Source: Lithodes maja (Eukaryota > Arthropoda > Malacostraca > Decapoda > Lithodidae). From it: a stretch of 64,000 bases of DNA. The position numbers and the translations under genes are program-made. The notes under the pieces are model-generated. The model worked only from the letters and a program-made list of their open reading frames with translations, did no database searches and had not been told where the DNA came from. Positions 40,618 to 53,431 of the stretch are shown one piece after another; within the stretch, counting starts at the first letter, position 1, and the number at the start of each line of letters is the position of its first letter. The stretch is from assembly GCA_037953745.1 (NCBI GenBank), contig JBAKBP010003084.1:1-64000 (forward strand), read 5' to 3'.

Positions 40618-42988
40618 GGGTTCAAGCCTATGGCGGGGAAAATCTACTGAAATTGTTCAGATTATAATTATTCCGTCTCGTTCTTATTCTTCTAAATTAT
40701 TCTTGTGCACAGTTTTTACGCAATAACTCAAGGAACCATTTTTCAGATCGCGACCAAACTTTGACACTAGGTGCGCGTGTATATTGGGCTACGTTTGATA
40801 TACTAAACATCCATAATAGCAGCCAGACACGCATGGCGGCCGCATTTCCAAAAAAAAAAAACGTAAATACCATCTCTCCCACTCATAGGAAATTATTGTG
40901 CTTTGGTGTATGGACTCTTCTACCAATGCTCCACAAATGTTATGTAGAATAGTTTTGCCCTACATATCGTTTTTGGGTGGCCTTCTTGAAAAAACCTGGG
41001 ATTCACTTAAAAATCCATATCTTGAAAACTACCTAGATTATCAATGCCATTGTTGTGTAGTTGGATTAGGCTCTCAATTTCGAAAGTTTTGGTACCTAAT
41101 ACATAGAAATTGTTGGAACAGTTTGGTCGCAGCATTGAAAAACTGTCTATTCAGTATTGAGTTTAAAAATCTTCCCGAAATTCCAGACAATGTATTCAGT
41201 CTTCAGTCTCGGTTCCCCGAATCCTCTCGTTTTGCTTAATAAAGCTGGATTTGTTTTTCATATCCATGCATTTTTTTGTTTTAGCGCTCTCTAAAATGTT
41301 AGTCCATAAAAATTCCAACAATCTTTAGCCAATCTACCTATTCATACCTACCCTACCAAATAATAATAATAATAATTCAAATAATGTTTTTTTTGTGAAT
41401 GACAGAGTAGAGAAGAAGGATTTCAAAATTCCATACTTTGACAAATGCTTATTATAATAAGAAGGATATGGACCCACAAAGTTTTGACAATTTCCCTTTT
41501 GCCTTAACCTTGACTTTGTTTGTAAGAACTTATGCTTGCCATGGGCCCATAATAATTACGATTTAGGCTTTCAGTAATACTCCATCCCACACTTAACTCA
41601 TTGCCATAATTAAATATAACAAAAGTCGCAAAAAATGTATTTAGAGGAGTAATAAGTCGAAGCAAAGTAAGACAGGAACAATATCAACGCGTGCACCCTA
41701 CTGTCCTAAATTAGGACCAATCACAGCTCTAGTATACCTAAGGTAATTATTACAAAGTCAGAGGACTAACTTTAACCATACATATAACCCTGGACAGACA
41801 ACAATGTAGCACTGAATCATACAATTATCACCACAAAAAGATAGGAAAATATTAAGTTTGGTGACTAGACCTATTTGTATGGATTTGTTCAAGCCAAACC
41901 ATAAATTTTAACATTAAGTATCATTGATTAAGTGAAATTAGGTTATGACCAAATCTATTTAAGCCTTTGATGCAGCCTGAAAGACAAAACATTTAGCCTA
42001 GTTTCAATATTCGGTAAGGGTTGTGTTAGCGGGAGTATCGTCACATTGTTAAAACTACTCTTGGGCTCGCGGTTATGTTCCCATCTAATTTGACTTTTTG
42101 TCTTTCAAAATTATTCCACGACCAGCTGTTATTTGCCCAGTGGTGGCAATGCTGGTCGTCATCATATGTATTGCCAGCACAAACAACTAGAATAGATTAG
42201 GACAATAACCTGGAGTATAATGCTGGGATATCTGTCTTTCCACTGTCCATGGATTTTTTTTTGGTTGATAAAACTCAACATTCCCCAAATTTACCTTAGA
42301 TTGATTGAAGAGGGCATATCTCCAAGACTAGTAATTTCCGACACAAGTGAATATTAAAATTGGAGGAATCGTATATAAAAATGGTACAGGATTATTTAAG
42401 CAACCTTTCACGGCGATTTGCATGCTCTGGGTCACGACCGTTAACTACGCTTCTAATTTGATAGCTTTTTAGGTTGAGGGGGGCCTCACCCTGCTCGGAA
42501 TTATTGTCATCAATATATATATTTTGTCTGCAGGGGGGCAAATAACAAATCATTTAGGAAAAAAAAGGTAAAATTTGACACATAACGGTTGTGACCGCGA
42601 TCATGTGAATATCGTCGTGAAATGTTGGTTGAATTTAACAAAAACAAACAAACAAACAAACAAACAAACTGAAAAACCTAGTTTCAATCATAAATTACCT
42701 GTGGGCTATAAACTGAAATTCTACCCAAATTAGGAATAGATCAAATACAGCCTAGCTGTTAAATATTTTCCTTAGGTTCAGGCCAATCACGATTCTTAAA
42801 CTCGCTCTGGTACACAGTAGCGTACATTATTCCTGTTTGCTTATTTGTAAGGTGTTTTAGAGCTATAAAATGTCTCGATAAGCATAGCTTATGATATGAG
42901 AAATAGAATAAAACAAACCCGAAGTCCAAACTCCTAATATTGGAATATATATGAATATTTACAAATAGGAAAACAACGAACAAGAATG
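40618..42988. other. Quiet AT-rich stretch, no gene found
   Basis: I find short simple repeats ((AAT)n near 41362 and (AAAC)n at 42640-42669) but no exon, tRNA or element with recognisable ends. A 113-codon ORF at 40898-41239 has no motif and is not accepted. Confidence 0.5.
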
Positions 42989-42997
42989 TTGGCACTC

Positions 42998-44442
42998 TAT
43001 CTATCTATTGCCGGATTCCGTGATCCCCGAAGGGGTGGCCACGAACGAAACATCCCCATGCAGCTCTGTTCCCAATCAGTCGACGCCCCTCCTCCCATCC
43101 AGCACCGCGTTCACTAATATACTTCTTAACTCCATCCTTCCACCTCTCATTTGGTCTACCTCTCCCTCTCTGTCCTTCCACCTCACTCTCGTATACTCTC
43201 TTAGTCATTCTCTCACTTTCCATACGTTCCACATGGCCGAACCATCTCAAGGTGTTCCTTTTCACACTTTCCAGCACATCTACCTCCACACCACACCTCT
43301 CTCGTACTTCCACATTCGTCTGTCTATTCCTCCATGTGACTCCGCACGCCCTTCTCAAATAACTCCTTTCCACCCCTATCACTCTTGGTTTGAGTTTCTT
43401 CACCAACGTCCATGCTTCGCTCCCGTAAGTCAATGTCGGGATAACCACACTCTCGTGCAAGGACTTCTTCGCACTTCTATGCTGACCATCCTATATCTTG
43501 TTGCTGCTTTCAGCGTTCCTACAATCCTCTTCCCCTGTTGCACCCTCTCCCACACTTCTTCATCCATACTCCCATCTTTACTCAACACACTGCTCAAATA
43601 CTTAAATGAGCTGACATTTTGCATGACCTGACCATTCAACCTCACCTCACACTCTGTGGCTGTACCCCTTTCAAAGACCATAACCTTGCTCTTCCCTACA
43701 TTTACCTTCAGATTCCGTTTTTCACACACTGTTCCAAACATATTTACTAGCCCGTGCAACTCCCATTCACTATTGCTCATCAGAACTGTGTCATCAGCAA
43801 ACAGCAGTACAGGCAACTTCAACTAGTTTCCTTCCCGTATCAGAGTTACACCAACATCCACTGCTCTTCTTTGTATTTCTTTCATAACTCCATCAATATA
43901 TATATTGAAGAGCCACACACCCTTGCTTTAACCCAACATTCAGATCAATGAACTCGCTCTGCTCATTCTCCACACGTACTGACGCCTTTGCACCCTCATA
44001 CTTGCTCTTCACTGCTTTCAGCAACTTGCCATCTACTCCATAATTATATTCTCAGTTCTTTCCACAAACCTTCTCTATCTACTCTGTCATAGGCCTTCTC
44101 CAAGTCCATAAAGGCAGCATACAACTTATGTCCCTTCTCTAGATAATTCTCCACAACACATTTCAAGGCAAAAATCTGATCTACACATCCTCTTCCCATC
44201 CTAAACCCGCCCTGCTCTTCACCTATCTATTTCTCTGTTGTCGCTCCGACTCTCTCAATCACTACCCTACTGTACATCTTCCCTACTACGCTTAGAAGGC
44301 ATATTCCCCAGTGGTTGCCACACACTCCTCTTTCCCCTTTACCTTTATACAGGGGAACTATTATGCCTGTCTTACAGTCATCAGGTGCACTCCCCTTCTC
44401 CCATGCTAGTTTACACATTTTCCATACCCATTCAACTGCCCA
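42998..44442 (-). mobile_element. RTE-like LINE, 5'-truncated, with 9-bp target duplication
   Basis: TTGGCACTC flanks the element (42989-42997 and 44443-44451). On the minus strand it begins in the RT fingers (MCKLAWEKGSAPDDCKTG; GIIVPLYKGKGERG), continues with FADD (LLFADDTVLMSN) and ends with the thumb region (PTLTYGSEAW, RWFGHVERMESERM, RGRGRPNERWKDG). A (TAGA)n tail follows. The reading frame is broken by at least three frameshifts, near 43450, 43830 and 44230. A second copy sits at 51762-52356. Confidence 0.9.
43005..43822 (-). pseudogene. RT palm-to-thumb region of the RTE-like LINE
   Basis: Two overlapping frames (43430-43822 and 43005-43460) together cover the catalytic FADD motif through the C-terminus. 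A single frameshift near 43450 separates them. The copy in the BEL element reads through this position. Confidence 0.8.
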
Positions 44443-44451
44443 TTGGCACTC

Positions 44452-44944
44452 CGAATGGTTATATATTGAAACCAGTTATAGGTTGAGGGTGAACTTGACT
44501 GAGAGCAGTGTTGCCAAGGTTTTCATTCAGCGTGTCACTATCAAAATGTATTGTGGCCCAATTTATATACAATTCGAGTTTTCAGTGTTCATTCAATTGA
44601 TTTCTAAAGTATCCAATACGCTCCTCATCGTGTATCCATGCATTTAGGGACACCCTTCCTGAATACCCTAATCGCGGTTCCAAGCCTGAGAGGGTTAAGC
44701 TATGTAGACTGGGTTATAATAGTACTCTTAATACTAGGTTATTTAAGATTGGGTGAATAGGCTAGAGTACAATATTAAAGGATCTAATGGACCAGTAGAT
44801 GAATTGACAATGTATTACTCGTATTTTAAAATGTTCTCTGTGCGAGATAGACACTTATCAATTGCTTGTGGTTAGAGTAAATTAAAGTACTTTTCTCAAT
44901 GTCAAATAAATAACATTACTCACTATATTTATAACTCTATTCAG
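44452..44944. other. Unique sequence, probably intron
   Basis: No element or ORF is recognised. It leads into the acceptor site of the putative exon. Confidence 0.4.
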
Positions 44945-45068
44945 GCTGTATATAGGTGACTACGGATCTTTTGTGCCTGAATACTTGGCCACTTCCAATG
45001 TGTCTTTATACCGGGACCTGGCTGAGCGTCTCAACATCTACAAACACTACAATGGCATCAGAGACAGG
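44945..45068 (+). CDS. Putative internal exon of an unidentified host gene
   Basis: TATTCAG precedes 44945 and GTGAGT follows 45068, both good splice consensus. The 124 bases have one open frame of 41 codons beginning LYIGDYGSFVPEYLA and ending YKHYNGIRDR; codon use is mixed and GC is higher than in the flanks. The exon would start after two bases of a codon (phase 2) and end at phase 0. The other two frames have stops. I do not recognise the protein. The flanking RTE-like and CR1-like insertions would lie in introns of this gene. It is short, so a chance frame cannot be excluded. Confidence 0.5.
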
Positions 45069-45119
45069 GTGAGTATAATGAGAAGGAAAATTACAATGCT
45101 GTGAATATGTAAACGGAGA

Positions 45120-46293
45120 AAGTATTCCTACAAGGGATTACAAAGGAAGGCAAGCAACAACAGACCTAATGGTCTTATTAGGCTGTTTGTTAAAAAAAAA
45201 ATTAAGGGCTTCAGCTCAAGAATGACTGTGGTCAGAAAACAAATTATAGTAGCCTACTATGTACGATACTAAAACTGTCACATTACTCGGGCACAAACGC
45301 TGTTAGTCGGGGGATCATGGCAAGATATTTGTCAGGATGATAATTGAATGTTTGGGCTGTATGGCACTCTACAATACTTGTAGGCAATTTATTCCATAAG
45401 TTGACCACTCTGTTGAAAAAGAAGTGCTTCGCTTGATGTGAATGAAACGCCTTTACGACAACTTTGTAACCATTATTTCTAATGTAATTTGAGTTATTTA
45501 GTGTGAAGTACTACTTGCATCCATGTTGTCATGGACTTTAATAATTTAAAAACTTGGGTTAGCTTCCCTCTTATTCTGCGGTTTGTCAAGGTAAATAGAT
45601 TTAATCTATTTTGTAGTTGTTTGTCGTACGGTTTATTTTTTAGTCGGGGAATCATTTTAGTTACTCTCCGTTGTACTCTCTCTAGTTTTTCAATGTTCTT
45701 TATATAGTATGGTGACCAAAACTGGACACAATTTTCCAAATGCGGATGAACCAATGAATTATATAAAGTGCGTATAACGTTTTCCGGTTTATATTCAAAA
45801 GATCTCCCAATGAAGTCAATAATTGTATTTGTTTTTTTAACAATTTCAACTTCTTGGGCAGGTTTGAAATCACTTGTTATAGTTACTCCAAGATCCGTTT
45901 CTATCTTTATGTTCTTTAGTTGAATTCCGTTAATCAATTAGTTTGCGCTTTCTTTTTTACTGCCGATGTGGAGCACTTTGCATTTATTAACATTGAAATT
46001 CATTTGCCATGTCTGAGCCCAGTTCGATAGCTTGTCTTGATCATTCTGAATCTCTTGTAAGTGCGATGGCGAGTTTGTTTGCAACTTTTGTGTTATCAGC
46101 GAATTTGGAGATTCTGCATGATAGCCCATCATCAATATCATAAATATAAGAAATAGAATTGGACTGAGAACTGAGCCTTGTGGTACACCGCTTGTAACAT
46201 TTATCCAATTCGAGGCTTTGCCGAAAATTACTAATGGTTGCTTTCGCTCGCTTATCCAATATTGAATCCAATGAAGATTAAACCTGTGAATAC
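45120..46293 (-). mobile_element. CR1-like LINE, 3' half (split by BEL element)
   Basis: On the minus strand the RT runs from HRFNLHWIQYWISERKQ through GVPQGSVLSPILFLI-like and SKFADNTKVANKL, then LGVTITSDFKPAQE, NSLVHPHLENCVQFWSP and the late VVNLWNKLPTSIV near 45390. The coding part ends about 45285 and a LINE-like 3' tail reaches about 45120. Several frameshifts are present, and the FADD motif reads FADN. The 5' half continues at 54227. Confidence 0.85.
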
Positions 46294-47088
46294 TATCGTA
46301 TAAATACGATAGAATATGACTCTTTTGTGATCTCGTGTCTCTGTGACGTCACGATCTCTCCTACAGCACGACGTAGGACGAGTAGATCATATATTATAAG
46401 ATTGTAAATAAGTTAAGTTATAAAAGGCCTAATATGCTATTAAGCAATATTGCCATGGTCTTATGTAGTATATATGAATTTATCGTATATATTAATATAA
46501 TTTATCGTATAGAGCAACCTAAATGCGGTACGATAATTTGGGCTCCTGGCGGTTTGCCAAGGCAGCAAGGTGTGCTTTTGAGGTACGCCAGAGCCTTCAC
46601 GAACACCAACCAGTTAACATCCCATTTTCCGCCCTCAGTTGATCGTGCTTTTGTGCCTGTAATCACAATACACATACAGCAATACACTCAGCTACACCAT
46701 CACGACGCTCTCATCGACATCATGACTGACTGATAGATAAGCATAAATTATAATAATCATGTCCATTCCTATGTAATCATTTATTCTTTCTTTAACTTGA
46801 CTCGAGTCTTGGGACCAAAGTCTCGTTCCCCATTGTCCACCGCCATATTGGATAAAACGTTCTCCCTTGCCTCATTGCCACGTGGAACTATTGGTGAGTT
46901 AATTCCTGGCTAATATTAACCCTTATAACCTTACCCTATATATACATTTGTTATGTGAGACCTTTGGATATAAATTAGCTTGTTTCAGATTGAATTCAAT
47001 TTAGATATAGAGTAGTTTTCATTTAGATTGATTTTATTTGATTCATTATAGCTTAGTAATATTTAACTTCCATTGATAGTTTACCACA
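46294..47088 (+). repeat. 5' LTR of the BEL/Pao element
   Basis: It is 795 bp, begins TATCGTATAAATACG and ends TTTACCACA. A 99-codon ORF inside (46434-46733) is identical in the other LTR, as expected from copying, and has no known motif. Confidence 0.95.
46344..46351 (+). promoter_or_regulatory. CRE palindrome in the 5' LTR
   Basis: TGACGTCA lies inside GTGACGTCAC. The same palindrome occurs in the unrelated Ty3 LTRs of this window. Confidence 0.5.
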
Positions 47089-47107
47089 TTGGTGCCCAGA
47101 CCCGGGA
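47089..47107 (+). other. Primer-binding site of the BEL/Pao element
   Basis: TTGGTGCCCAGACCCGGGA begins right after the LTR; TGG at its second base pairs with a tRNA CCA end. Confidence 0.75.
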
Positions 47108-47499
47108 ATTAGCTACCAGTAAGGGATTTTAAGGCAATGAACAAGGGGACATATAACAGGATGCAGGAACAACTCTATGATAAACTGGCAAGGCTAGCCA
47201 AGCGATGGTTAGAGCCGGAATGCAGGGTCACATCGTTTCACCTGCCCAAGTTCTGCATCCCACCCATCATCTTTCCCCAATAATTTTCTTTTCCGTTTCG
47301 GACTTCCTGTGACATATGACCTGACCTAACATTTTTTTCTTGTTCAATATGATCCATTAGTAGGTATTGCTATTTAGTGTACTATTTTTTCTCCATAACA
47401 TAGAAGTCCGCCGGTTGGCGTCTCTTAATTAGACTATTATTTGGCCGTTGTTTTTGTAACGTAAAATTTAGATACATAGCCTATAGGCTCGCATGCAAA

Positions 47500-49329
47500 A
47501 TGGATAAAAACGATAAAGAGACACCGTCTTGTGGGGTGCTGATCAAAGCCCCTAAAAATCAAAGGGCGGGACTTCGGGGAGTATTAAATAGGCTAATTGT
47601 GGACTTAAACACTTTCATCACTACTGCTGATCTAGAGGAATTGGAGGCTAGATTAGATAACGTCCAGGCTACCCACGGTCGTATTACGGCTCTGAGTGAG
47701 GTGATTGTGGCTGACATGATAGAGGAGGAAGAGATAATTACAGAGTGTGATAATCGCGCCCTCTATGACGAACCTGTCTTTAGAGCGAAGCGCCTATTAC
47801 AGCGTGCTGTCGCAAGTAAGAAGGGAGGCGATAATGAGGCCCATAGAAGGGCTGACCCAAAACATACTGTACACCTCCCTAAGCTCAATCTTCCTACATT
47901 TGGGGGCAAGTTAACCGAGTGGTTAGCTTTTTGGGACGTATTTCGATCTACGGTTCATGAATCCTCTTTGGATAATGTCCGCAAGTTTCACTATCTGAAG
48001 GGACAAATGGAAGGAGAGGCCTTACATTTAATAGAGGGTTTTGCAGTAGTGGGTGGTAGTTATCTTGAAGCGGTACACTTATTAGAGTCCACATACGGGG
48101 ATAGAGAGCAGTTGAAGATGGCCCATGTCGTTGCCTTGTTGGGGCTCGCAGAACCACAGTATAAGGTTGATGAGTTGACAAACTTCAGGGCAAATATGGA
48201 GTGCCATACTCGATCGCTAGACACCCTAGGGCTTACCATGCAGGAAATGATAGTCATTATCTTGCGGCAGAAGCTTCCTATGGCAATACTTGATAAGGTA
48301 AGATCATTTGAACTGGGGGAGTTCAAAACTTAGTTCAGCAAGGAGATCAATAATCTACAGTTGAACAAAGGGAGAATGTATGTGTCGGGAGGGAGTGAGA
48401 ATGTGGAGAAGAGGGGAACAATAAGCATGACAGTGGGGACTAAAGTAAAGAAAGAGGGTGTGTATAAGAAACCTGCTCAGATTCTATGTAAGCTATGTAA
48501 CAACAAACATAAATGGAGTTTCTGCATAAAATACCCAACAAATGAGACAAAACTAGCACAGGCGAAAAGATTGAAGCTATGTGTAGGTTGTCTAAGTGGG
48601 GAACATGGTAAGCAGGGACAATGTACTGCTACATACTTAAGGCCCTGTCGGCACTGCAAAGGACATCACTTTGATAAGTTGTGTCCTACAGCGGATAAAG
48701 TCAAAGACGTCAAAAATGAGGGTACTACAACTGTGACACTAGGTAGCACGCAAGACACCACTATATTGCCCACAATACAGATTCCCATGGAAGGTAATGA
48801 CAGTAACAAAGTTTGTCGGGTACTTCTAGATCAAGGGTCTCAACGTTCCTTTATAAAGAGGTCCGTACTAGTGGGACTGAAGCACCGAATCGTAGGGGCT
48901 GAGACTCTTCGATTACAGGGCTTCACAGGGGTTACTGATAAACAAGACTACGAGATAGCGGAGATTTCATATTTCTATCGTAAAAACCGGTACTTTATGA
49001 CTTGTATCGTAGTAGACACCCTACCAGAATATGTATCTGTGGGTGTGAAGAAGGTGGAACACGCATTACGTAGCAAAGGGGTTAACTTGTCAGATCCCAT
49101 GGGAAATCAGAGTGAGGTGCATGTTCTACTTGGTGTAGATCATTATTATGAAGTAGTATACCCTGGATTTAAAAAGATGTGTGGTGTAGTTTTAATCCCC
49201 ACTAAATTTGGATACTGCATGAGCGGAAAGGTGCATACTACACAGTCAAAGGTCCTGGTCGACACGGTCTCGATATATAGTCAATGTAACCGCGGCAGAG
49301 GAGTTGGGAAGGGAGGATTCCCAACCTAG
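47500..49329 (+). pseudogene. BEL Gag and protease, with an in-frame stop
   Basis: The ATG at 47500 (MDKNDKETPS) opens Gag. A coiled N-terminus, then HLPKLNLPTFGGKLTEWLAF and FHYLKGQMEGEALHLI, are typical of Pao-type capsids. A TAG (48331-48333) interrupts the frame, which continues in the same phase to 49329. The second part has Cys/His clusters (CKLCNNKHKWSFC; CRHCKGHHFDKLC) and a retropepsin motif LLDQGSQRSFI, where the aspartate is present and Q replaces S/T. Near 49300 the frame shifts. Confidence 0.9.
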
Positions 49330-51749
49330 TGACCCTAAGATGGCTGCCGAGTTCGACCTGGAACGACTGTGGAGATTGGATCACATAGGCATTAATCCTA
49401 TGGAGACTGATTATGACTCGGAAGTTGCGCTACAAAGGTTTGACGAGTCTGTGTGCTACTGTGCCTCAGACAAGCAATATAAAGTTAGTTTACCCTGGAA
49501 GAACAGTGAGATAAGCCTGCCTACCAACTATGGTTTGGCAATAGGTCGCTTGCGCGCATTGCAGCGGAAATTGTCTAACGAACCGAGCACGCGCCAGGCG
49601 TATGACGATGTATTTCGGAGTTATGAGGATAGGGGCTTTATAGAGAGAGTCGATGTCAAGGAACCGTGTAAGAAGGGTAGGGTTCACTATCTGGCCCATC
49701 ATGGGGTAAAGAAAGACAGCGTCACCACACCAATACGGGGGTGTAGGACTGTTCTGCCCACCAAGGACAACAACCCAGTCTAAATGACTGCTTGTTGACA
49801 GGTCCGTCCATGGTGTCGGACCTGTCCCAACATCTATTGCGGTTTAGGCTGGGGAAGTATGCCTATACCAGTGACATCGAGAAGGCATTCTTGAAGGTCA
49901 AGCTAAAGGAGGAAGATAGAGATGTTACCCGCTTTCTTTGGTTCGGCGACATTAGCGACTCTGAAAGTCCCATCATAATATACCGTTTTCGGGTTGTACT
50001 CTTTGGGGCCACTTGCTCGCAGTTTTTGTTAAATGCCACAATCAGAAAACATCTAGCTGACACTCATGAGGACACAAGTAAACTATCTCGCGGATTATAC
50101 ATTGACAATCTGCAGGGTACTAGCGATAGTCAAAATGATTTGTTATGTGCATACTGGCAAGCACGCAGATTGTTTGCGGATGCACATCTATTTCTCCGCG
50201 AGTGGGTTACTAATAGTGAAGATCTTCAGAGTTTAATACAGGTGGATGGTACGGCATCTCTTAACCAGGAAAAGTCCAGAAATTTGGGGATGATCTGGCA
50301 ACCTAAACATGACATACTAACTTATCAAACAAGGTCTTTTGCTCAGCAGACAGGAGCGCACACCAAAAGAAGTCTGTTGAGCAAAGTTGCGCAATTTTTT
50401 TATCCTTTGGGTCTAGCATTACCCGTTACCATAAGAGCTAGGATTCTAATGCAGGAAGTTTGGAGACGTAAGATAGGATGGGATGACAGTTAGCCCGAGG
50501 ACTTGAATAACCAAGGGACATTGTTGTTGAATGAATATGCCATCCTATGTACTAAACCTATACCTCGTAAAGTGGCGGCGTTCGGTGACGTTACGTTACA
50601 CACGTTTTGCGATGCTAGCGCCACGGCATACAGGGTAGCCATATATGTTGTTACTTCATTTGGGGCACATTTAGTTACAGCCTGGGCCAAGGTAGCCCCG
50701 GTTAAAAAGGTAACTATCCCTAAAATGGAATTGACTGCCATGCTGCTATTAGCACGTCTGGTGCAACATGTACACGCAGCATACGAGAGCGAATTAAATA
50801 TTGAAATCGTTCATGTATGGTGCGATAGTCAGGTCGCACTCAACTGGATACATAGCAAGAAGTCTCTGCCAGTTTATGTGCGGAATAGGGTAGATGAGAT
50901 TAGAGCCCTTTTGCCAGACGTTGCTTATCATTATGTAAATACAAAAGAAAACCCTAGTGATCTCATAACTAGGGGTATAACGGCTAGCCAGTTAATGAAG
51001 TCCGAATTGTGGTGGCATGGTCCAAAGTGGCTGCTCCATGAAAGTGAATGGACGATATGGCATGCTGTTGGTGAGGGACTTCTGCCACTGGAAACAGTGG
51101 CAGTTACAGCCCAACCAAATGAGCCACCGGGTCCTATCATGAAGTGGGCAAGATTCGGTGACTATAATAAACTAGTCAGAGTTGTAGCTTGGGTGTTGCG
51201 ATATGTATCCAATCTCAAGCTTAAAGTAACGGGCCAACTCTGCAACAGGGGTCACAACATTGATGCTCGTGAATTTAAAGCAGCTGAAGTAACTTTGATC
51301 AAATGGGTTCAAATAGAAACCTTTTCCAATGAATTAGAATCCTTGAAAAGCTCGAATAAGACATTAATGCCTAATATAGTGCGTCAACTAAGGTTGCACC
51401 TAGACAATGGCCTCATCAGGTGTGAGGGTCGTCTGAAGTGGTCGGGTGTACCAGACGGCACAAACCGACCTATACTTATGCCAACAAGACATCACGTTAC
51501 TGATCTATTGATCATACGTGCACATAGGGAAGTAAAACACTACGGGGTATGTCATATTATATCAAATTTACGTCTCACATGGTGGATACCCAGGGTTCGA
51601 CAAGTAGCTCGACGCGTAGTACGAAAGTGTGTAATATGCCAGAGACTAAAGGGTAAACCGTATGCAACTGGACCAGCTCCACCCCTACCTGAATGCCGTG
51701 TAAAGCACGTAGAACCTTTCCAAGCGGTAGGATTAGATTACACAGGGGC
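49304..51749 (+). pseudogene. BEL reverse transcriptase, RNase H and integrase N-terminus
   Basis: After the frameshift the frame holds FDLERLWRLDHIGI and RFDESVCYC. A second shift near 49780 separates it from SLNDCLLTGPSMVSDL. RT continues with YTSDIEKAFLKVKL and LFGATCSQFLLNATI, with YIDN at the catalytic site (about 50096-50110). A TAG at 50491-50493 follows, then RNase H (LHTFCDASATAYRVAIY, IPKMELTAMLL, VWCDSQVALNWI, PSDLITRG). Integrase starts with the zinc site HREVKHYG and CVICQRLKG and the first catalytic D in VGLDYTGALKT, where the LINE inserted. Confidence 0.9.
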
Positions 51750-51761
51750 ATTGAAGACGAG

Positions 51762-52356
51762 TGTGTTGAGTAAAGATGGGACTATGGATGAAGAGGTGCG
51801 GGAGAGGGTACAACAGGGGAAGAGGGTTGTAGGAACGCTAAAAGCAGTAACAAGAAATAGGGTGGTCAGTATGGAAGTGAAGAAGTCCTTGCATGACAGT
51901 GTGGTAATCCCGACACTGACTTACGGAAGTGAAGCATGGACGTTGGTTGAGAGACTCAGACCAAGAGTGAGAGCAGTGGAAATGAATTACTTAAGGAGTG
52001 CGTGCGGAATTACATGGAGGGATAGACAGACTAATGAGGAAGTAAGAAGGAGGTGTGGTGTGGAGGTAGATGTGCTGGAAAGTGTGAAAAGGAACAACTT
52101 GAGATGGTTCGGCCATATGGAACGTATGGAAAGCGAGAGAATGACTAAGAGGGTGTACGAGAGCGAGGTGGAGGGACAGAGGGGGAGAGGTAGACCGAAT
52201 ATGAGGTGGAAGGATGGAGTGAGGAACTACATGAATGAAGGCGGTGCTGGTTGGGGGGAGGGGCGTCGACTGACTGGGGACAGAGGTGCATGGGGGCGGT
52301 TCGTTCGTGGCCACCCCTTCGGGGATCACGGCGTCATGCAATAGATAGATAGATAG
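51762..52356 (+). mobile_element. RTE-like LINE fragment inserted in BEL integrase, 12-bp TSD
   Basis: ATTGAAGACGAG stands on both sides (51750-51761 and 52357-52368). The insert is the last 595 bases of the same LINE family as 42998-44442 (VLSKDGTMDEEVRERVQ to RGRGRPNMRWKDG and a (TAGA)n tail). By chance it entered in frame, so one 613-codon ORF (50503-52344) runs from BEL RNase H into LINE RT; this is a false fusion. Confidence 0.97.
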
Positions 52357-53392
52357 ATTGAAGACGAGGGAGCATGAGAAGGTTTATATATTATTGTTTA
52401 CCTGTGCGACGTCTCGAGCGGTACACCTAGAACTATGTGATAATATGTCTAGCGAAGAATTTATGCTGGCGTTTAGACGGTTTTGTGCCCGTCGTTCATT
52501 CCCTCAACTCATTCTTAGCGACAATGCTCCCACTTATGTCCAAGCATCAAAATATCTAAAGGATATGAGTAGTGATCCTGCTATCATCACTTTTTTGGGA
52601 GAGAAGAAGTGCAAATGGAGGTTCATTCCAGTTAAGGCACCTTGGTTTGGTGGAATGTGGGAACGATGTGTCGGCATAGTAAAGTCATGACTAAGAGCGG
52701 TTGTAGGACGTGCTCTATTAAAGAAAAGTGAGTTGACGACAGTCCTCACAGAGATAGAGGCAGTCGTGAATGATCGCCCGCTTACATATGTGTACACCGA
52801 CCTGCAAGAACCACTACCATTAACGCCAGCTCACTTGCTATATGGAAAACCATTGACTGCGTTTCCATCTGATTTTCAGTCCATAGTAGAGTTAGAGGAT
52901 CCCTCGTTGTACTCTGAGGTAGCGGTGTCTAAGAGATACCAGTATATATCCAGGATAATCGAGGATTTTAGGAAACGGTGGATTAGTGAATATCTGCTAG
53001 CATTGAGGGAAAGGATTGTTACTCCCTCTGGTAGACCAACGGCACCTACAGTTGGTGAAGTTGTTTTAATTAAAGAAGATAGTCCTCGTTTATACTGGAA
53101 ATTAGGCCGCGTATTGGAGGTATACAAGGGGGCAGACTCTGTAGAGCGGGTGGCGCTATTGAAGACAGCCACTGGAACTACTGTTCGTCCTATCGCACGT
53201 TTGTACGCTTTGGAGCTCGATTCCGCATTGCAATCTGAGGCTCCACCTGTTATTGCTGGGTCCGAGGATTCTCAAAGGAACGACTCACCCCTTACTGATG
53301 GTGATCATTCTCGGACCGGGACGCGTCCCAGACGCGCTGCTGCTGGCGCCGTCGACTTGTGGCGTCAGAAGATAGCCTCTGGGCAACTTTAG
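52357..53392 (+). pseudogene. BEL integrase core and C-terminus
   Basis: The frame resumes at ALKTREHEKVYILLFTC, continues with the second D in LILSDNAPTY, and the E region VKAPWFGGMWERCVG. A TGA at 52688-52690 breaks it once, then the same frame goes on through VNDRPLTYVY and TPAHLLYG to the chromodomain-like end PRLYWKLGRVLEVYKG, stopping at 53392. Confidence 0.9.
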
Positions 53393-53409
53393 GTTTAAGG
53401 TGGGGTTCA

Positions 53410-53431
53410 GGTCTTTTTTGTGGGGGGAGTG
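53410..53431 (+). other. Polypurine-rich tract before the BEL 3' LTR
   Basis: A G-rich run TGTGGGGGGAGTG adjoins the LTR start; it is the likely plus-strand primer. Confidence 0.6.

Noticed and set aside
40898..41239. 113-codon ORF
   Set aside because: No recognisable motif and no splice or promoter context.
42640..42669. AAAC repeats considered as a CRISPR-like or regulatory array
   Set aside because: Plain tetranucleotide microsatellite without spacers; no CRISPR array is present in this eukaryotic window.
43008..43631. 207-codon plus-strand ORF opposite the RTE-like LINE
   Set aside because: Shadow of the minus-strand RT, which carries the FADD and GRGRP motifs.
46434..46733. 99-codon ORF identical in both BEL LTRs
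   Set aside because: Identity is explained by LTR duplication; it has no domain and overlaps the promoter region.
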